DNA of 64,000 nt from Ricinus communis (GCF_019578655.1 NC_063257.1:30663159-30727158); one strand, 5' to 3'; numbered from the stretch's first letter, positions 43,149 through 57,240 are shown. Notes: generated from the letters alone by a model not told the origin. A program made the numbers and translations.

Positions 43149-45424
43149 TAGGCAGTGGTTTATGCACGCACCCAAGTATACTTAACGACCATGATATTGT
43201 AAAACTTTTCAACCTAATTGGAAATACACTAACCAATTACTAAGACTGGCATAAAGAATGGAATCGTCACCTAGGTGATCGTAAGACACTTTTTCTAAAT
43301 TTTGTGGTAGACTTAGATTATTTAGGAAAATATCGCCACATCTAAAGATGGATCCGAAAACTAATTTTCCTGGTTATATATTCTTATTTTTAATCTTATT
43401 ATTTAATAGTTTATTCCTTATAAACATATCATGGCATATGGCAATACAAATAAACACTACAACATGGCAAATTCCTCTAACTCTATTTTAATTTTGATTA
43501 AATTACCATGGTTACTATCTTTTTCCAATTAATCTATCAATTGCATGCACCCGACAATGTTTTAATACATATTATCTAAATGAATTAGTTTTAACTGGCA
43601 CATGGCAAAATCACCTAATATATTCTAATTCTAATTAACTCACCTATTTTACCATCTTTTCCTAATTAAGAAATTAATTTCATGTAATTGTCAATACTTA
43701 ATGCCTAATATCAAGGTGAATTAATTTGAATTAGTAGTCTAATATATTTCCGATAATTATTAAAAGATAAAAAATAAGATAAAAAATAAAATAAAATAAA
43801 TTCACAACCCTCCTACAACTACTAATAAAAAATAAAAAGAAATGAAAATACGAGAAAAAAATATAAAAAAATAGCAAAAAGGACAAGATTTGGTCCGCAG
43901 TGTCGTAATAGATGTACATAGTGCCAAACGACACTACACACAGCCGATTGACTATATGACAATGGCGTGTGGCTTTGTGGTCTGTTTGCCATATGTTGGT
44001 CAATCTTTAATTTTTTTAAGCTCTAGAAACACCCAAAATAACAAATATGCATGAGAATACAAATTAAATTAGTAAAATAATAAAGTAAATGGATTAAAAC
44101 AAAAGACAAAATAAATCTAAGAAAATGACAGAAGATTAAAAAAAAAAAGCCTAATTAACTACTAACATGTGAGTACAAATAATAACCTAATGAAATAGAC
44201 AAATGGCAATATACAATATAAAATACAAAAGATAGTTAACAAGCTAGATGATTACCGGTTGATTAAAAAACCTACTTAACTACTAACATGTGAAAATAGG
44301 CGGGTCTAATTAAACAGTTGATTAAAAGCATAGTTAATTATTGATAAAATGAAGTAAATGAATTAAAACAAAAGTCAAAATAAATCTAAAAAACAAACTA
44401 TAAACATGTGTGAACAACAGTAACATAATGAAATAGACAGTAAATGGCAATAATCAAAAAGTTTAGGCAATATCGAATTCAAAAGATAATCAACAAGCTA
44501 GATGATTAGTAGTTGACTAAAACAACCTAATTAACCACTAACATGTGAAAACAGATAGATCTAATTAAACAGTTGATTAAAAGCCTAGTTAACTATTAAC
44601 ATGTGAAAACAGGCAAATCTAATTAAACAAGTTTAATTAATTATTAACATGTGAGAACATGTAAATCTAATTATACAGATAATTAAAAATGAAGAGGAAA
44701 TCAACAGACATGTGAAATAACAGAAGTAGATAATAAAAGGCAATGAATTAAAATAAAAATCATAATTTAGAAACAAGTAAAATCAATATAAATAGTAATA
44801 AAAAGACAAAATGAAAAAATGAAGAGTGTGATTCATGATATTAAAACCCTTAGGTTTTTACCGGGTAAAGCTAATCCACGAATCTTAGGAGGTGAGTCGG
44901 GTTCAGAGACAATGTACGGGTGTATATCTTTCAAAGTGTTTAGATGAATATGCAATCTCAGTGCATTCACTTTACCTTTCTTAAAAAAAACCCTAGAATT
45001 AGATACTGATAATTAAGAGATTAACTAAAGATATTTAAAAAATTTAATTTTAATTAGAAAATAAATATTTTAATTAAAATCTTGATAATATCAATAAAAA
45101 TCTTTGAAAAATCAAAACTGATAATTATTTGCAATAAAAATTGGCAATTATCCTTAATTTTCAAAAATGACATTGCATAGCTCTACACGGTCAAACGACA
45201 CTACAGACAACCAGTCGGTTGTGCTTGCTGACTCTCAATAAAACTCTAATTTTGATCATTCTCAAGAAAGTTTTGATCTATTAGAAAAGTTGATTAGGTC
45301 AATATAAGACCTTGACCGAGACACTGACTATTCAAACTTTTGTGAGATTCGGGAATAATATGAATTTTCATTATCAGGTTTTCAACAATCCCTCAATCTT
45401 TATTTTCAAAATCTGGTGCTTACA
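43149..45424 (-). mobile_element. Diverged Tat-family LTR 5
   Basis: The left part (GCACGCACCCAAGT...CTTTTCAACCTAATTGG) and the right edge (AATCTGGTGCTTACA) align with the other Tat LTRs, but the middle has drifted and includes AT-rich expansions. Dyads appear as CCAAACGACACTAC and CAGCCGATTGACT near 43925-43955, and near 45185-45225. No target duplication or primer site is evident, so it is an old solo or truncated copy. Confidence 0.6.
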
Positions 45425-46256
45425 ATAATCATCGAAATAGATCTACTACACTTAATATATGTTAAATTAAATGAATTCATTATCCCTAAAATGGGATAGA
45501 CAACTTAATCCTTTGCTAAATACCAGACTATTACAAGACAAGGTTATAATTGAGACCTAATGTAACACAAGACCTTATACGGATAGGTAGGTATTAGGAG
45601 ATTGACTCTGAAGATAAAAGACTTAATAAACATACTACCAACAAATGATTAACACAAATATATTCTACTAAATCATGACATCCAAAAGATTATAATAAGC
45701 ATTTAATATTTCATCATCACTCAGCAATATCGAAACCTAATAAAAGAATAATATACAGTCCAGATTGATAAAATAATAATAAAGCCGATTGGCCCAACCT
45801 CCATTAAAGCTGAAGTCAATGAAGTAGAAATGAGGACAACACTCTATAAGGAGCTACTAACTGAGCAGCAAAATAAATCTAAGAAAATATTAAAGTTAAG
45901 GGGTGAGTAAAAAACTATTATAGTATGTTTTAGAGGAGTTGTCAGTTGATCTATGTTAATTTATACATTATAATTGACGACATACAATTATTTTAAAGGC
46001 ATGGTTCGACTCTTAATGGTACGGGTAGCCGTGGTATTATCAAGGAATAATCTAAACTGTTACAGATGAACACCATGGAATATAAATACAAAGTAAGAAA
46101 AATTATAAAGTGAGTGTATAATGATGAGATTCTCATTACATACATTCCATGGATTAGTTATTAATTAATCAAAGTCCAATTAGAAAAATAAAAGTCCAAC
46201 TTAATATAAGCTAGGGTTTGTAGAAATCTTAAACATTAAAGACTTTGATTAAAATG

Positions 46257-46295
<39 letters not shown>

Positions 46296-47298
46296 GATAT
46301 GCTATGGGGCGGCAAGGAAGGATGGAGATCTTTTGATGAGAAAAATGTTTTCTGGAGTAAAATACCCTAGATGGTTCATCCCCTTTACTTGAAACTACCA
46401 TTCAATCTCCCATATCTCTTCTTAATCTCTTAAAAGTTGTTTAAGAGATCTTTACTGAGAAGCTTGTGTGAATCAATAAAAGAGGCTGGTCATTTTGAGT
46501 AACTTTGAAATGCATCAATCATCCTTAAAGAATCAAGAATAAATAAAGAAAGAAGCACTCATTGGATTAGCCAAAATCTCCCTTTGTAAACCTTTTCCAT
46601 CTCTTACCTGTTTTGTGTGTTATAACTACTTTACATTAATGAGAACCTTGGTGGGAATTGAAAATTTATTATTTTACTTTTGTTGCGTTTTTCTTATTTT
46701 TTATATAAATTTCCAACAAAAACTCAATGAGAGGATAAACAAATAATAAGGAAAAACTGATAAGAAATTTAATATCAGTGATAACTGATAACTAACTGGA
46801 AAAATGTCAGTGGTAAAATCTGATAATTCTTTACTAATCTCAATAACAAAATCATTAAATATCAATAATAAAATCTAATACACACTCATAGATGTACCTA
46901 AACGATCCTGGCAACAATGGGTGCAAAAATATCTTACCTAGCAGTCCAAAGTACAAAATTCTGTCATTAGCGAATATACATGCCCTCAAAAGGTAACCAT
47001 CCAATATACATCTAAAGACATTTGTATACCGAATAGTGTCCTAAAAATAATATATCATATGTTTCTGGTACTGAATCAACATCCAACATCTAAGATATGA
47101 TTGTACAAGCCACATAAATTAGTGTATCCAACTGTATAAAATCAAATTTATAAATATCACAAAAATCTAAAATACCATTATTTATCCTTGAGTTATATAG
47201 AAAAATATTTGATTTTTCTAAATCAAATTTACTAAAAATAAGGATTTTCTCATACCAAAATGTGTATCGTACCATTTCCACTAAGAGGAATGCTAGCA
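45425..47298. other. Unassigned AT-rich sequence
   Basis: About 1.9 kb with no recognisable gene or mobile-element terminus. An AGCCGATTGGCCC word at 45783 suggests that part of it once belonged to the Tat family. The only clear structure is the (AT)17 microsatellite at 46259-46292. Confidence 0.4.
46259..46292. repeat. (AT)17 microsatellite
   Basis: Seventeen uninterrupted AT dinucleotides. Confidence 0.95.
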
Positions 47299-47801
47299 AC
47301 ACTCTCCCTTAAATACTCTTTAACAATTGTTCTTCTAATGATTCACTTTATCCAACTTTTCAACCTAATAACTTGCTACTTATTTAACAAGTTGAATTAA
47401 TTTTATATTTTTTCTTTTAATAAATAAAAGGAACACAAATTTATTTATTAATGCGATCAATTTTAAAAAAATAATTTATAATATAAATAATCAAAAAATT
47501 AACAATTATAAATAAATTTTATTTTTATATAAATAATTATAAAATATCAAATTGTTAAAAATAAAAAAAAATCATTATTCATGTAATAAAATATTCAAAA
47601 ACTAAAATTAAAATAATAAATTTTAATTTATAACATATTGTGTATGTGAAAAACATTTACTTTTTTGTTAGTAAATAAATTTATTTTATTTTATTTATTA
47701 AAAGAGAGAATATAAAGTTAGTCTAACTTGTAAAATAAATTATTAGGTTGAAAAGATTGGATAAAGTAAACCAATAGAAGAGAAATTGTCTAAGAGAGTG
47801 T
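47299..47801. mobile_element. MITE-like element with ~100-bp terminal inverted repeats
   Basis: The left end starts ACACTCTC and continues through CACTTTATCCAACTTTTCAA and CCTAATAACTTG. The right end, inverted, reads ACACTCTCTTAGACAA and then CTTTATCCAATCTTTTCAAC and CTAATAATT. The arms match imperfectly for about 100 bp. The centre is extremely AT-rich and non-coding. I could not identify a convincing target duplication, so the superfamily (Mutator-like or other) is undecided. Confidence 0.65.
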
Positions 47802-48705
47802 AATTTTATAGGCAACCAAAAGGAGAGTGAATTGGTTGAAATCAAAAGTCAAAAACCAAAACCAAGCAAAAAGAAAATCAAGCACAATCTCGCAACACAA
47901 GAATTTTATAGTAGTTTGGCCAATACTTGCCTACATCCATTCCTCAAGAATCCTCTTAATATTTTTACTATTAAATAAAATTATAACCTAACTCTATTTG
48001 AGTTTTTTTACAAGGCTAATAATAAACTTAAGTATTTTTTCAAAGACTCATATTCTAATCTAAGTCTTTTTCTAAGCTCACACTCTAACTCAATCTAAGA
48101 TTTTTAATCTTAGTTACAAGAGCTATTAATCTCTTACCCAAATACTCCATCTATCATTTTGAGCTTTGAATACAAGTACTAAATATTCAACCACCCCAAA
48201 ATTTAAACCCAAACTTGAATCTTTAATACAAGATGAAAAAGATAAAAAATTTAAAGTAGTTGAGAGTAAATATAAATGAGGCTCAAAATAAATGCTCGAC
48301 CTAGAACAATTAAAAATAAAATTTAAATAGTTCTAAGTGAAATAGAGATATTATATCCCTATTTCTCTTAGAACAATTAAAATAAAGTTTAATATAGTGG
48401 TTTCACCAAACTTCATAAATGTAAATTTGAGAGTAAGAACAATCCTTCAAAACTGTGCAAATAACATATTAAAGCAAAAAAAATGCTTTTCAATCTTAAT
48501 TTATTTTATTTTTTTTAGAGTTTAAAAATTACTTTTGGGGAATACAAATAAATTCATTTTTTTATAAAAGCATATCTTAAAAACAACTTATAAGAAATTA
48601 TTAAAATAATTTAACATATTTACTACACAATACCAATCTCAAATATGGCAAGCACACAATTTTGGAGCCATTTGCTTAACAAGACAATTTTTGTATTAAC
48701 CTTCT
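47802..48705. other. AT-rich intergenic sequence with LTR-like wording
   Basis: No gene. At 47890-48180 the wording (TTGGCCAATACTTGCCTAC, repeated CTCACACTC and CTCTTAC phrases) resembles the LTR of the Copia element at 42180-42440 in style but does not align closely. It is possibly an old, unrelated Copia LTR. Confidence 0.35.
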
Positions 48706-48711
48706 TTTATT
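48706..48711 (-). terminator. Candidate polyadenylation signal of the ECT gene
   Basis: AATAAA on the minus strand, about 500 bp downstream of the stop at 49210. A plant 3' UTR of this length is plausible, but plant signals are loose and the spot is inside an (ATT)n run. Confidence 0.3.
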
Positions 48712-49209
48712 ATTATTATTATTATTTTGCTTCCCAAGAAATGGGTAATTGTACAAATTCTTCCACTAATTAAAAATCAGAAAACCAGAAACAGAGAACC
48801 TAAAATTACATAAAATTAGGCATAAGGCACATAGTGTACAATCTAAAACCCCACAATAGCGAGCCACTCCCTCCCTAACTCCCAAAGCATCATTTTCTCC
48901 CAAGGCAAACAATCCGAAGAAAATTCAACAGGAGAACACCTTGTTAATCATATAGTAAACTGCTTTGCATGCCATACCTACCTCTCAACTCCCCTGAAAG
49001 ATTGACAACAAAACAAACAATAACAAAAACCATCTTGTTAGTATGCATCCGGGCTATTCGGCGTGCCTGAATACCACCTCCCATGTCAGCGAATAAAGAA
49101 TCCATAAAATCACAAGATTACGACTTATCCGATCACGAGCATCTCAAAGCTGCCTATAACTACAAATCCTATCTGTCAAGCATAACCTGTAGTCATCTTA
49201 TCAACAGCC

Positions 49210-52200
49210 TTAACCCTGGGGCTTACCATCCAATTCGCTCGCCTGATATTTGATACCCTCTTCTAAATTCAAAGCACTGGATAAACTATGGCTAATGGAA
49301 TCCTCAATGAATGAATGGACAGTGCTGGGCTCATTAGCATGCTGGAAGGAAGTGTTGGATTGGTTAACTGATGAAACCCCAGAATTGGTCTTTGAGATAT
49401 GATTAGCATCAATTATTGCTGTTTCTTTGCTGTAGTCATTCAAGCGGAGATCTTGAGCAAAGCTCGCAGATATTTGACTTATTGCCTTGTCAGCAAGTGA
49501 ACATGAAGCATCTGCTGTTTGACTAGCTTGTTTGGCCCTTCTTTCCCTTGGAGATCTCTCCCGCTGGTTGTAAAAATCAAAATCCTCCAAAATAGATGTA
49601 TGTGCAATGTGATCCTTGAAAATCTTCAACATTTCAATACCCTGTTCTAGTTTCACCTGATCACATTTCACCAAAATGGAATATCAAGCAGAAGAAAGTC
49701 TTAGCAAATGATTCAAAAGTTAAATCCCACAATGACAGGTAGGATAAAAGAGAATTTCCATACAGATGGCAAGTGATGCATGGAAGAATGAGAAATACTA
49801 TTAATAACAATGGTGAGGTTATGGATGAGATGAGCTGAGTCATCAACATGCAGTCAAGATATTAAATTCTAAGCCGCCAAAATTCTAATGCAAGTCACAA
49901 ATGGTTACACACTAATTTCTTTCTGAAACAAACTGTTTTGACATTATAATGTTTCTTATATCAAACAGTTTAAAGCACATTTCATGGGCTTGACATAACA
50001 CTATGAATTATCTTTAGTATTCTGAATTGAAGTTTTCTTACCAAATAATGCAAATTTATATAAGTAAAAAGAATTTTGTGTCTTCTAGCGGGTAGTAGAA
50101 TACTCTCTTTATCAAATTGCCCAAAGTCGAACAAAATTATTTCCATAAAACCAATCCAGCTTTCCTCACCTCCTTCGGAAACTTCTACCTCTCTCCCTAT
50201 TTTCCAAATAATAAATATAGTTATAAAGTTTCCATCCCCAACATCTTCTGTAAATAGTACCTCTATTGCCACATTGAGGTGGATTAGCTGATTATATATA
50301 TGTGAATAAAGTAGAATGGAAGTCATGAAGTACAAAGAATCATACATCATGAGCTCAACAAAAATTAGAGAAAGAGCATTTATTTATCAAAGAAGTACAA
50401 AAAAGTGCCTAGTGGTTTGATGCTTTTTCACTTTAAGAACTGGCCTTTTTTCATGACAAAAAAATACCCAGTATTTTTCAATAATGAGATCACTTATTAA
50501 GTGATTTACCATATAACTACCTACATTGTACTCATGGTAAAAATAATTACTATGTTATTTTATTTTATTTGGAATAAAATGAAATAATTTTTAAAATAAC
50601 ACTATAATATTTTTAGGAGTATCCTCATAGTTGATTTGATAGTAAATCACTTACAAAATAATTTAATTATTGAAAGTTAATATTGTATTAATTTTTATTA
50701 TAAAAATGATAATGATATTAGGTGGTAGAAAATTAAAATGCAAGAAAAATAAAACACAAGATACTTCTTTGTCACGAAAAAAACCACAATCTTTCTAAGT
50801 ATAAAAGCATCAACCACAAGGTATATTTTTGTACTTTTCCCTTTCTTTATCCGTCATGCAAAATAATCAAAGAACCTTAGAACTTAACATAGGCAAAGAA
50901 GCTATTTCTAGGACTTGTATGCATGAAACACAGGAAATGTCCAAAATGCACAAGTCCCAAAATGGATTTGCTTAGTGCATAAGATATCAAGCTGCTAAAT
51001 AATTCCAGAAAAGACAAGAATGAAATGGTAAAAATTAGTAAGGAAAATATTGAATTGCTCTACCTCCTGAGAATCTCGACTATGAGTAACAGGCTTATTA
51101 TCATTATTCTCAAGTAGTATGTGCCGGAATCGACTGTTGGGAACATCTTTAATGATATGCCACTGGACAGGGAACTGACCACTCCACCTATCTTGTTGCC
51201 AGTAATCAGCATTTGTCTCAAAATCCACAGGTCCAACCATTTCAGCTACCCCACAGAACTGTCCACTAGCATTGACCTGCACAAGATGACCAAGAAACCC
51301 AAGAATATTCATAAACTATACAACTCATTCTGAAAGGGAAGACGAGCAAGGACAAACGAATTTCATAGACACTTGTAGTTTTCATAACCAATAAGTTGCT
51401 TGAATATTTGTACAACTTAGAAAAATGAAGCAAAAAGATGCCAAACATAGAACCCACAACCAAAGCCAATGTAAAGAACTAGCAGACTAGACCAAGCCTT
51501 TTGAAGTCCGTGTAGTAACCCAATGGCATGGCACAATATTAAAATATGAGCACAAGATTGTCCTAACGTACACCCCCAACAATGCCAAAATGGAGACAAC
51601 ATAGTCATCGTATATCAGCCTGTAAAACAATAGTGATTGGATCAGCCTATAAAAGTCCATATTATTTCACAATTTAAGGTTCCAGCTTCTGTGCCTCCTA
51701 TACCAAGGCATCAGATGTTTCTGTAGCTATGCAAGGAGTAGAACATCTTAGGAACCAGGTGCAATGATAACACCTGGTTCATCATAAAATATAAAGGGAT
51801 GTTAAGACTTCTCTTGGACTACTTAACTTTCGTCAGTTCCAAATTAATTTGGGTGTAAGGAGAAGAAGAGGATGCTAACATCCTGTTTAGACTTTCAGAA
51901 ATATAGAAAGTTGTACTATTTAAGAGTTTCAATTTCACTCAGGAATCTAATTATTTAGAATGGTATTAATTTCCAATCAACTGATAAATATATCTGTAGA
52001 ACAAGGAAGACCTGAGTGTGCCAAATTTTTCTAAGATCTTTTAAAATTAAATTTTGAAAATTAAAAAACAAGGAAGACATGTGTTCCTAATTTTCCTCTC
52101 CTTTCTTGTTCTTCTTCTCCTCATTCTCTCTACTGCTACAATAATTCAGGGACTGATCATGGCTTCAAATACAGCTTCCAATTTTGCTTGTTTTCTCACT

Positions 52201-55200
52201 CTATTTAGCTCTTATCATATGAGAAAAGTAAATAAAATACAGCAAAGAATTGCATTTTGCTTTTGCTTTATCACTTCATAAAAGACTAATTCATTGCTTT
52301 GCAAATAGCACATCTGTTATCTAACATTGTTCTTTGCATTTAACTTTGGAATCAGAAAAAGCAGAAATCCTTAGAAATCTGTATAGTTCCTAAGAAAACA
52401 TACGAGATCCATACACTACAATTATGAGTTCCTAGAAAATTACGACTAAAAATTGCCACTTACCAAGATGTAACTTCCAAGAAAACAGGCATATGTTAAT
52501 CACATAAGACCCAAATGTCAGACTCATTAACGCAAAAGTCAACTTCAGAGTAAATAGAGCAGTACATTAAGATAAGCTTAATGAGAATGTAATCATACTA
52601 TCATGTAAAGATTTTACAGAACATACATGTTCACTAATTCCTTAATATTTGCATTTTATTACCCATAATGTTAGATTGAACTATGACCCAGCTAGTTGAG
52701 CAGCCAACTATTGTTGAATAAAATGTATTCACTTATTCCGACTAATAATAATAACATACCGAAAACAAGAGAAAGACAGGACAGTTGCCTTCTTTCTCCT
52801 TTGCGTCATGATAAGCAGCATCTAGTTTCTTATTCCCGTGCGGTGTGCTGGCCCAAACACTGTATTTAATGCTTTTATGAACGTTATCTTCACTAAAAGA
52901 CTTGATTATAAAGAACTTAGCATTCTCATAATCAGTGACAAAATCTGACTTCTTGTACAAATCAAGCTGAAAGGCCGAGCTAGATAGATCATCTTTGCCA
53001 TTACCAGAGAGTGAAATGTGTTCAGAGGTCTTGCCCTTAATCTTTGAAGCCCTTGGTCCTCGATTACGATCAAAACCAAGTGAATCATTAGAGGTGTAAA
53101 CTGAATCATGATTCCTCTCTCTTCTTCTGCCCTTGTCAGCAGAAGCACGTACCCAGTCACGAGGCCCTGGAAAAGAAATCGAACCACTGCCAATACTGGA
53201 GCCTTGATAGGAGCCACGATGCTGGTAATGTCCAATGGAGGGCTGTTGAGAAATCTGCACGGATAATGATCCCCAAGGAACAAACATTAATATAGAATCA
53301 AAACGATAACTACTCAACCATCAGGTAGGACAAGCGTGTAAGAATCAACCACAAGAAAGCACCTATGCAGGTATGCTGGCAAATTTCCTTGTGTAAGAAC
53401 AGTCATAACATTAGTGTTAATCCACCAAAAATGCATGGGTAACTAGTTTTTAGAAATTACTGAGCCTTTTCTAACCTGACGTTTTCTTCAAGCCTTTCTA
53501 AAACTGTGGCCAAACAGTAAAACTTATGTAACAAAATTTTCATGACTAGCACAAAGACTAATACTAAAAGTCCACAATCCCATTCTAAAATTCAATTATG
53601 TTACTGTTCTACTCCTCTTAAATTAGATTTGTTGCTTCCATAGATCTATTTAAATATACAATTATCTCTATGTAGTTTCAAACATGATATTTCCCATTTA
53701 TAATGCTGAAATCTAATGATAAACTCCCTTCCACCTCACATCAACCCAATCGCTATGCAGATCCTTAGCAATGTTTTTGTTAGGTGGTGGGAAAAACAAG
53801 AAACCAGTTTTCCTGAGGGCTTCTATTTTTACTAATAGAGCTCATATACAAGGTAACCGAAAACAAAACAAAAATCTTCTTTTAGAGTAGTCATAGTAAG
53901 GCTGGCCTTGACATTTATATTCTACTGAATTGAAGACGCAAAACTATTTACCGTAACATTGACTGACTGACTGCAGTCCAATTTCTCATTCTGCCTCTGC
54001 TAGTATATTATCTTTTTCCACTGCTTCAGGCACATGTATCAGCATAAAGTACAAAAGATGGAACTAAAACTAGAGGTTTCACCCAAGATTCTCTTACTAG
54101 GTAAGTTCCTTCATAGCCACTTTCAGAAAGAAACAATCTAGTTAACATAAAAGATATGTTTTATAGGATCAATATTAATGAAGTGCTGGTCTTGGATTGT
54201 TATGCAGCAGTCAAATCTTTTTTCTGATGCCCTCTCGAAATTGAGGAGAGTAAGAGCCCACGCCTATAACACAACTTCACCTGATTATAAGTCTGGAGGT
54301 GGACTAACAGGGTGAGGTTTGCCGAAAGCTGAGGTCATGTTTAAATATAGTTATTTGGTTTACGAGCAAATTATAATCACAATAAGAAAGCAACGATTAC
54401 AGCAATAATCTAAATATTACAGCCAAAATAATGACAATAACTATGATAATGAGGACCAATAAGTAATGGATGTTTTGAAGCTTTCCTTTTAGGGAATGCT
54501 AAAATTTTCAAATCGATAATGAATGGAAAAAACAAACCTGTTGAATATGGTGCTCATATGGCCCAAGTATGCCCATTGGATGAGAATAAACTGATGGAGA
54601 TGATAATGGAGTAGAGCCAGGTGTGCCAGACATGCTCCCTCCACCAAATGAGCCAAACTGTACTAAGTAACCTGATCCTGGCCCAAAAAGCAAGTTGTCA
54701 GTATTACTTTCTGATGCAATGTGTTCAGATGATGAAAGAGGTACTGATGAAGGCACATTGGGAGGTGCAGATTGTGGGTAGAAAGATGGCGCAAATGGAA
54801 TCTGCTGCGGGGAGTATAATTGGCCTTCTAGCATTAGAGGCAAAGGAGTAGCAACTGGAGAATATTGGCCATATGCCATCTCAGGATTGAAGCCATAACC
54901 AGAATGAAACATGACAGATGAATTATCATTGTAGACAACCTGATAAATGTCAAGATAAACTGGTGAGTACAAAGTATAAATAAACATAAGGTGCAAGAGT
55001 GAATGCATCATTCTAACCGGAGATATATGCAAGCCATCTGCAGCATTAAGATATTGAGGATACCCATCCCAAGAGCCAGTGTTGTTGCCATAATCTGAAG
55101 CATAGACCAAGCTTATGATGTCAATCATATTATGTCAAGAAGAATAATTTTTTCAAAAAAAGAAGAAAGAGACATAATTCAACATGTTTCTAATTTCTGT

Positions 55201-56815
55201 TCATGATAAACTCCGAGAAAGGCAACAAAATACCACTTCAACATTTAAAAATTCTGTCAAAGTTCGATGTCTTTCATAAATCAAACTCGATGTATTAAAA
55301 CAGAAGTGCACAAGACTCTGAGCACAAATAAGAGGGTAAATTACCCTAAAGTGAAATATAACCTATAGGTAATTCCAATTGAAACTCTTAACATTTAAAA
55401 TAGTATAATATATAAAATCCATACCATTATATATATACCTTAATGTATAAAATCCATTCACTGCCATTAAACCCAACAAAAATAGAAGTACAAGAATATC
55501 CTTGCACTGCTGCACCTGTATCTCCTTCCTTTCCTTTCCCTCCTGTTACACTCTACCCTTTCCCTTGATCCACAATAAAAAGCAAATGGAAACCCTTCAT
55601 GGCCATCAAATACCAATAGAACACCATCAGACCCTCTTCTCCAAAATGCCTCTTACATTAAACAATAAATCCACCATCTTCTTCAAATCATCATAACAAA
55701 CACTGAACCTTCCTTCTGATCTTCAAATTCCAACCCAACAGAAGCTTCTCAGCATAATCAAGCAATACTTAACTTGAGTGGCATCTGAATCACAGTCCAG
55801 CATTGTGCAAGTCCTCAAACTCTGCACAGTTAAGCGTGTGGTTGTATGGTTGGATTGTGAAAATTTTGACTTTTATTGGATTTGATGAGGATGGCCAACA
55901 ATATTTTGTTCCAAAAAGGAGTGGTGGGCCTTAAATATGATAACTTAGAGAGGAGGAAAAGATGGTGTATGTATCTTCTCAAAAAAAGAAAAGAGATGGT
56001 GTACGTAGGAGTGCCTCCAATTTGATTCCTATATTTACTTAATTTGTAACATTGTGCCTTTTTCTCCTTCATGCAGTCATAAACGAGAACTCATTACTAT
56101 TCATTCATTATTGTTCTTTCAACCAATCAATACTTGCCACTAGCTTCTATAACTAACAGCATTTAACCTTATGCCTACGCTTAAATACATACATATTGCT
56201 AAGATATCACTTAGTGTAAAACTGAAAGCCCGAAACAACCCATAAAATTAGGATTTTTCTTTTTTCTTTTGTAATTAACCCTATATTCAAATTAATTTCC
56301 AGCACGAGCATTCTTAAGAGCACAACGAATTGAAATCAGTAATAGCAACAACTGAGTAGAAAATAGACTTACTGCCATAAGATACAGTGTGTTCATTTGT
56401 AGCATAAGTATTAAGTGGTGGTATAATGTTAAAATCTCCAGCAGCAGCATCCAAAGATCTCGCCTGTTGTATGACTACTGCATCCGGGTAAGTATTCTCC
56501 GAAACAAGCCTTCCATCTTTGGGCGAAAGTGGCTGATGATAATACATATCAGAACATAAAATAGCTACTAAAGCATAAAATCAAATTTAAAAAAAGATAT
56601 TATCAAAAGAATTGACAAAACTAAGTACCTGCTCTGTCACATTATCTCGCCTGATTAGTGACTCTCCTGCGCCCAAATTTTTTAATCATTAAATACACAA
56701 GATACATTAAAATTTGACCTAAATCTTCCTAATGGATCAGGGAATCGAAGATCACAAACACTTTTAAACTATCAAGCATTCAAAAGATACATAAAATAAT
56801 AATAACTTTTACTGC

Positions 56816-56868
<53 letters not shown>

Positions 56869-56928
56869 GAAATTACCAGTAGAAGAAACTCGATGGTGAT
56901 CCTCTGGAGACGGAGAAGGAGAGTCCAT
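49210..56928 (-). CDS. ECT: ECT/YTHDF-type m6A-reader protein (8 exons, 627 aa)
   Basis: The product is a YTH-domain protein that binds N6-methyladenosine in mRNA. Plant ECT proteins act mainly in the cytoplasm. Coding exons on the minus strand: 56928-56877, 56666-56629, 56532-56373, 55094-55018, 54939-54538, 53254-52760, 51276-51064 and 49656-49210, with GT-AG introns. Their lengths sum to 1,884 nt and keep frame throughout. The start ATG opens [16 protein letters not shown]. Residues about 30-350 are a disordered Tyr/Pro/Ser/Gly-rich region as in YTHDF proteins. The YTH domain spans about 352-508, starting [14 protein letters not shown]. The aromatic cage is complete: Trp377 (YSVWAST), Trp434 and Trp439 (DYWQQDRW). 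Conserved [20 protein letters not shown] follows. The 120-residue C-terminal tail is Ser-rich. The length is normal for the family. Which ECT paralogue it is cannot be told, and minor splice variants are possible. Confidence 0.93.
56816..56866. repeat. (ATT)n microsatellite in ECT intron 1
   Basis: About 16-17 uninterrupted ATT units lie just downstream of the exon 1 donor site. The length is likely to vary between individuals. Confidence 0.95.
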
Positions 56929-57104
56929 GAAATCGAAATTGGAGAACTAGAAATGAAAATGAAAGAGATCTGAAGAATTTGAACTCAGTCTCTTAATAAA
57001 ACCCTAAACCTTTTACTCTTAATTTGGCGTAAATCGACAATAACTTTTGGATTTTGTACAATGTCTTTTTATTATTATTATTATATAAAAAGAAAAGAAA
57101 TGAG

Positions 57105-57146
<42 letters not shown>

Positions 57147-57209
57147 GTTTTAGCTTTTTAGGTTTTGCACAGCAAAATTGCCCCAATGCCTCTCTTTCCT
57201 TTTTACCTA

Positions 57210-57240
<31 letters not shown>

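Noticed and set aside
52906..53283. 125-residue minus-strand frame overlapping ECT exon 6
   Set aside because: It is a shifted frame of the same exon. The YTH domain is in the other frame.
54621..54851. 76-residue plus-strand open frame
   Set aside because: It is the shadow of ECT exon 5, which is in frame with the other exons on the minus strand.
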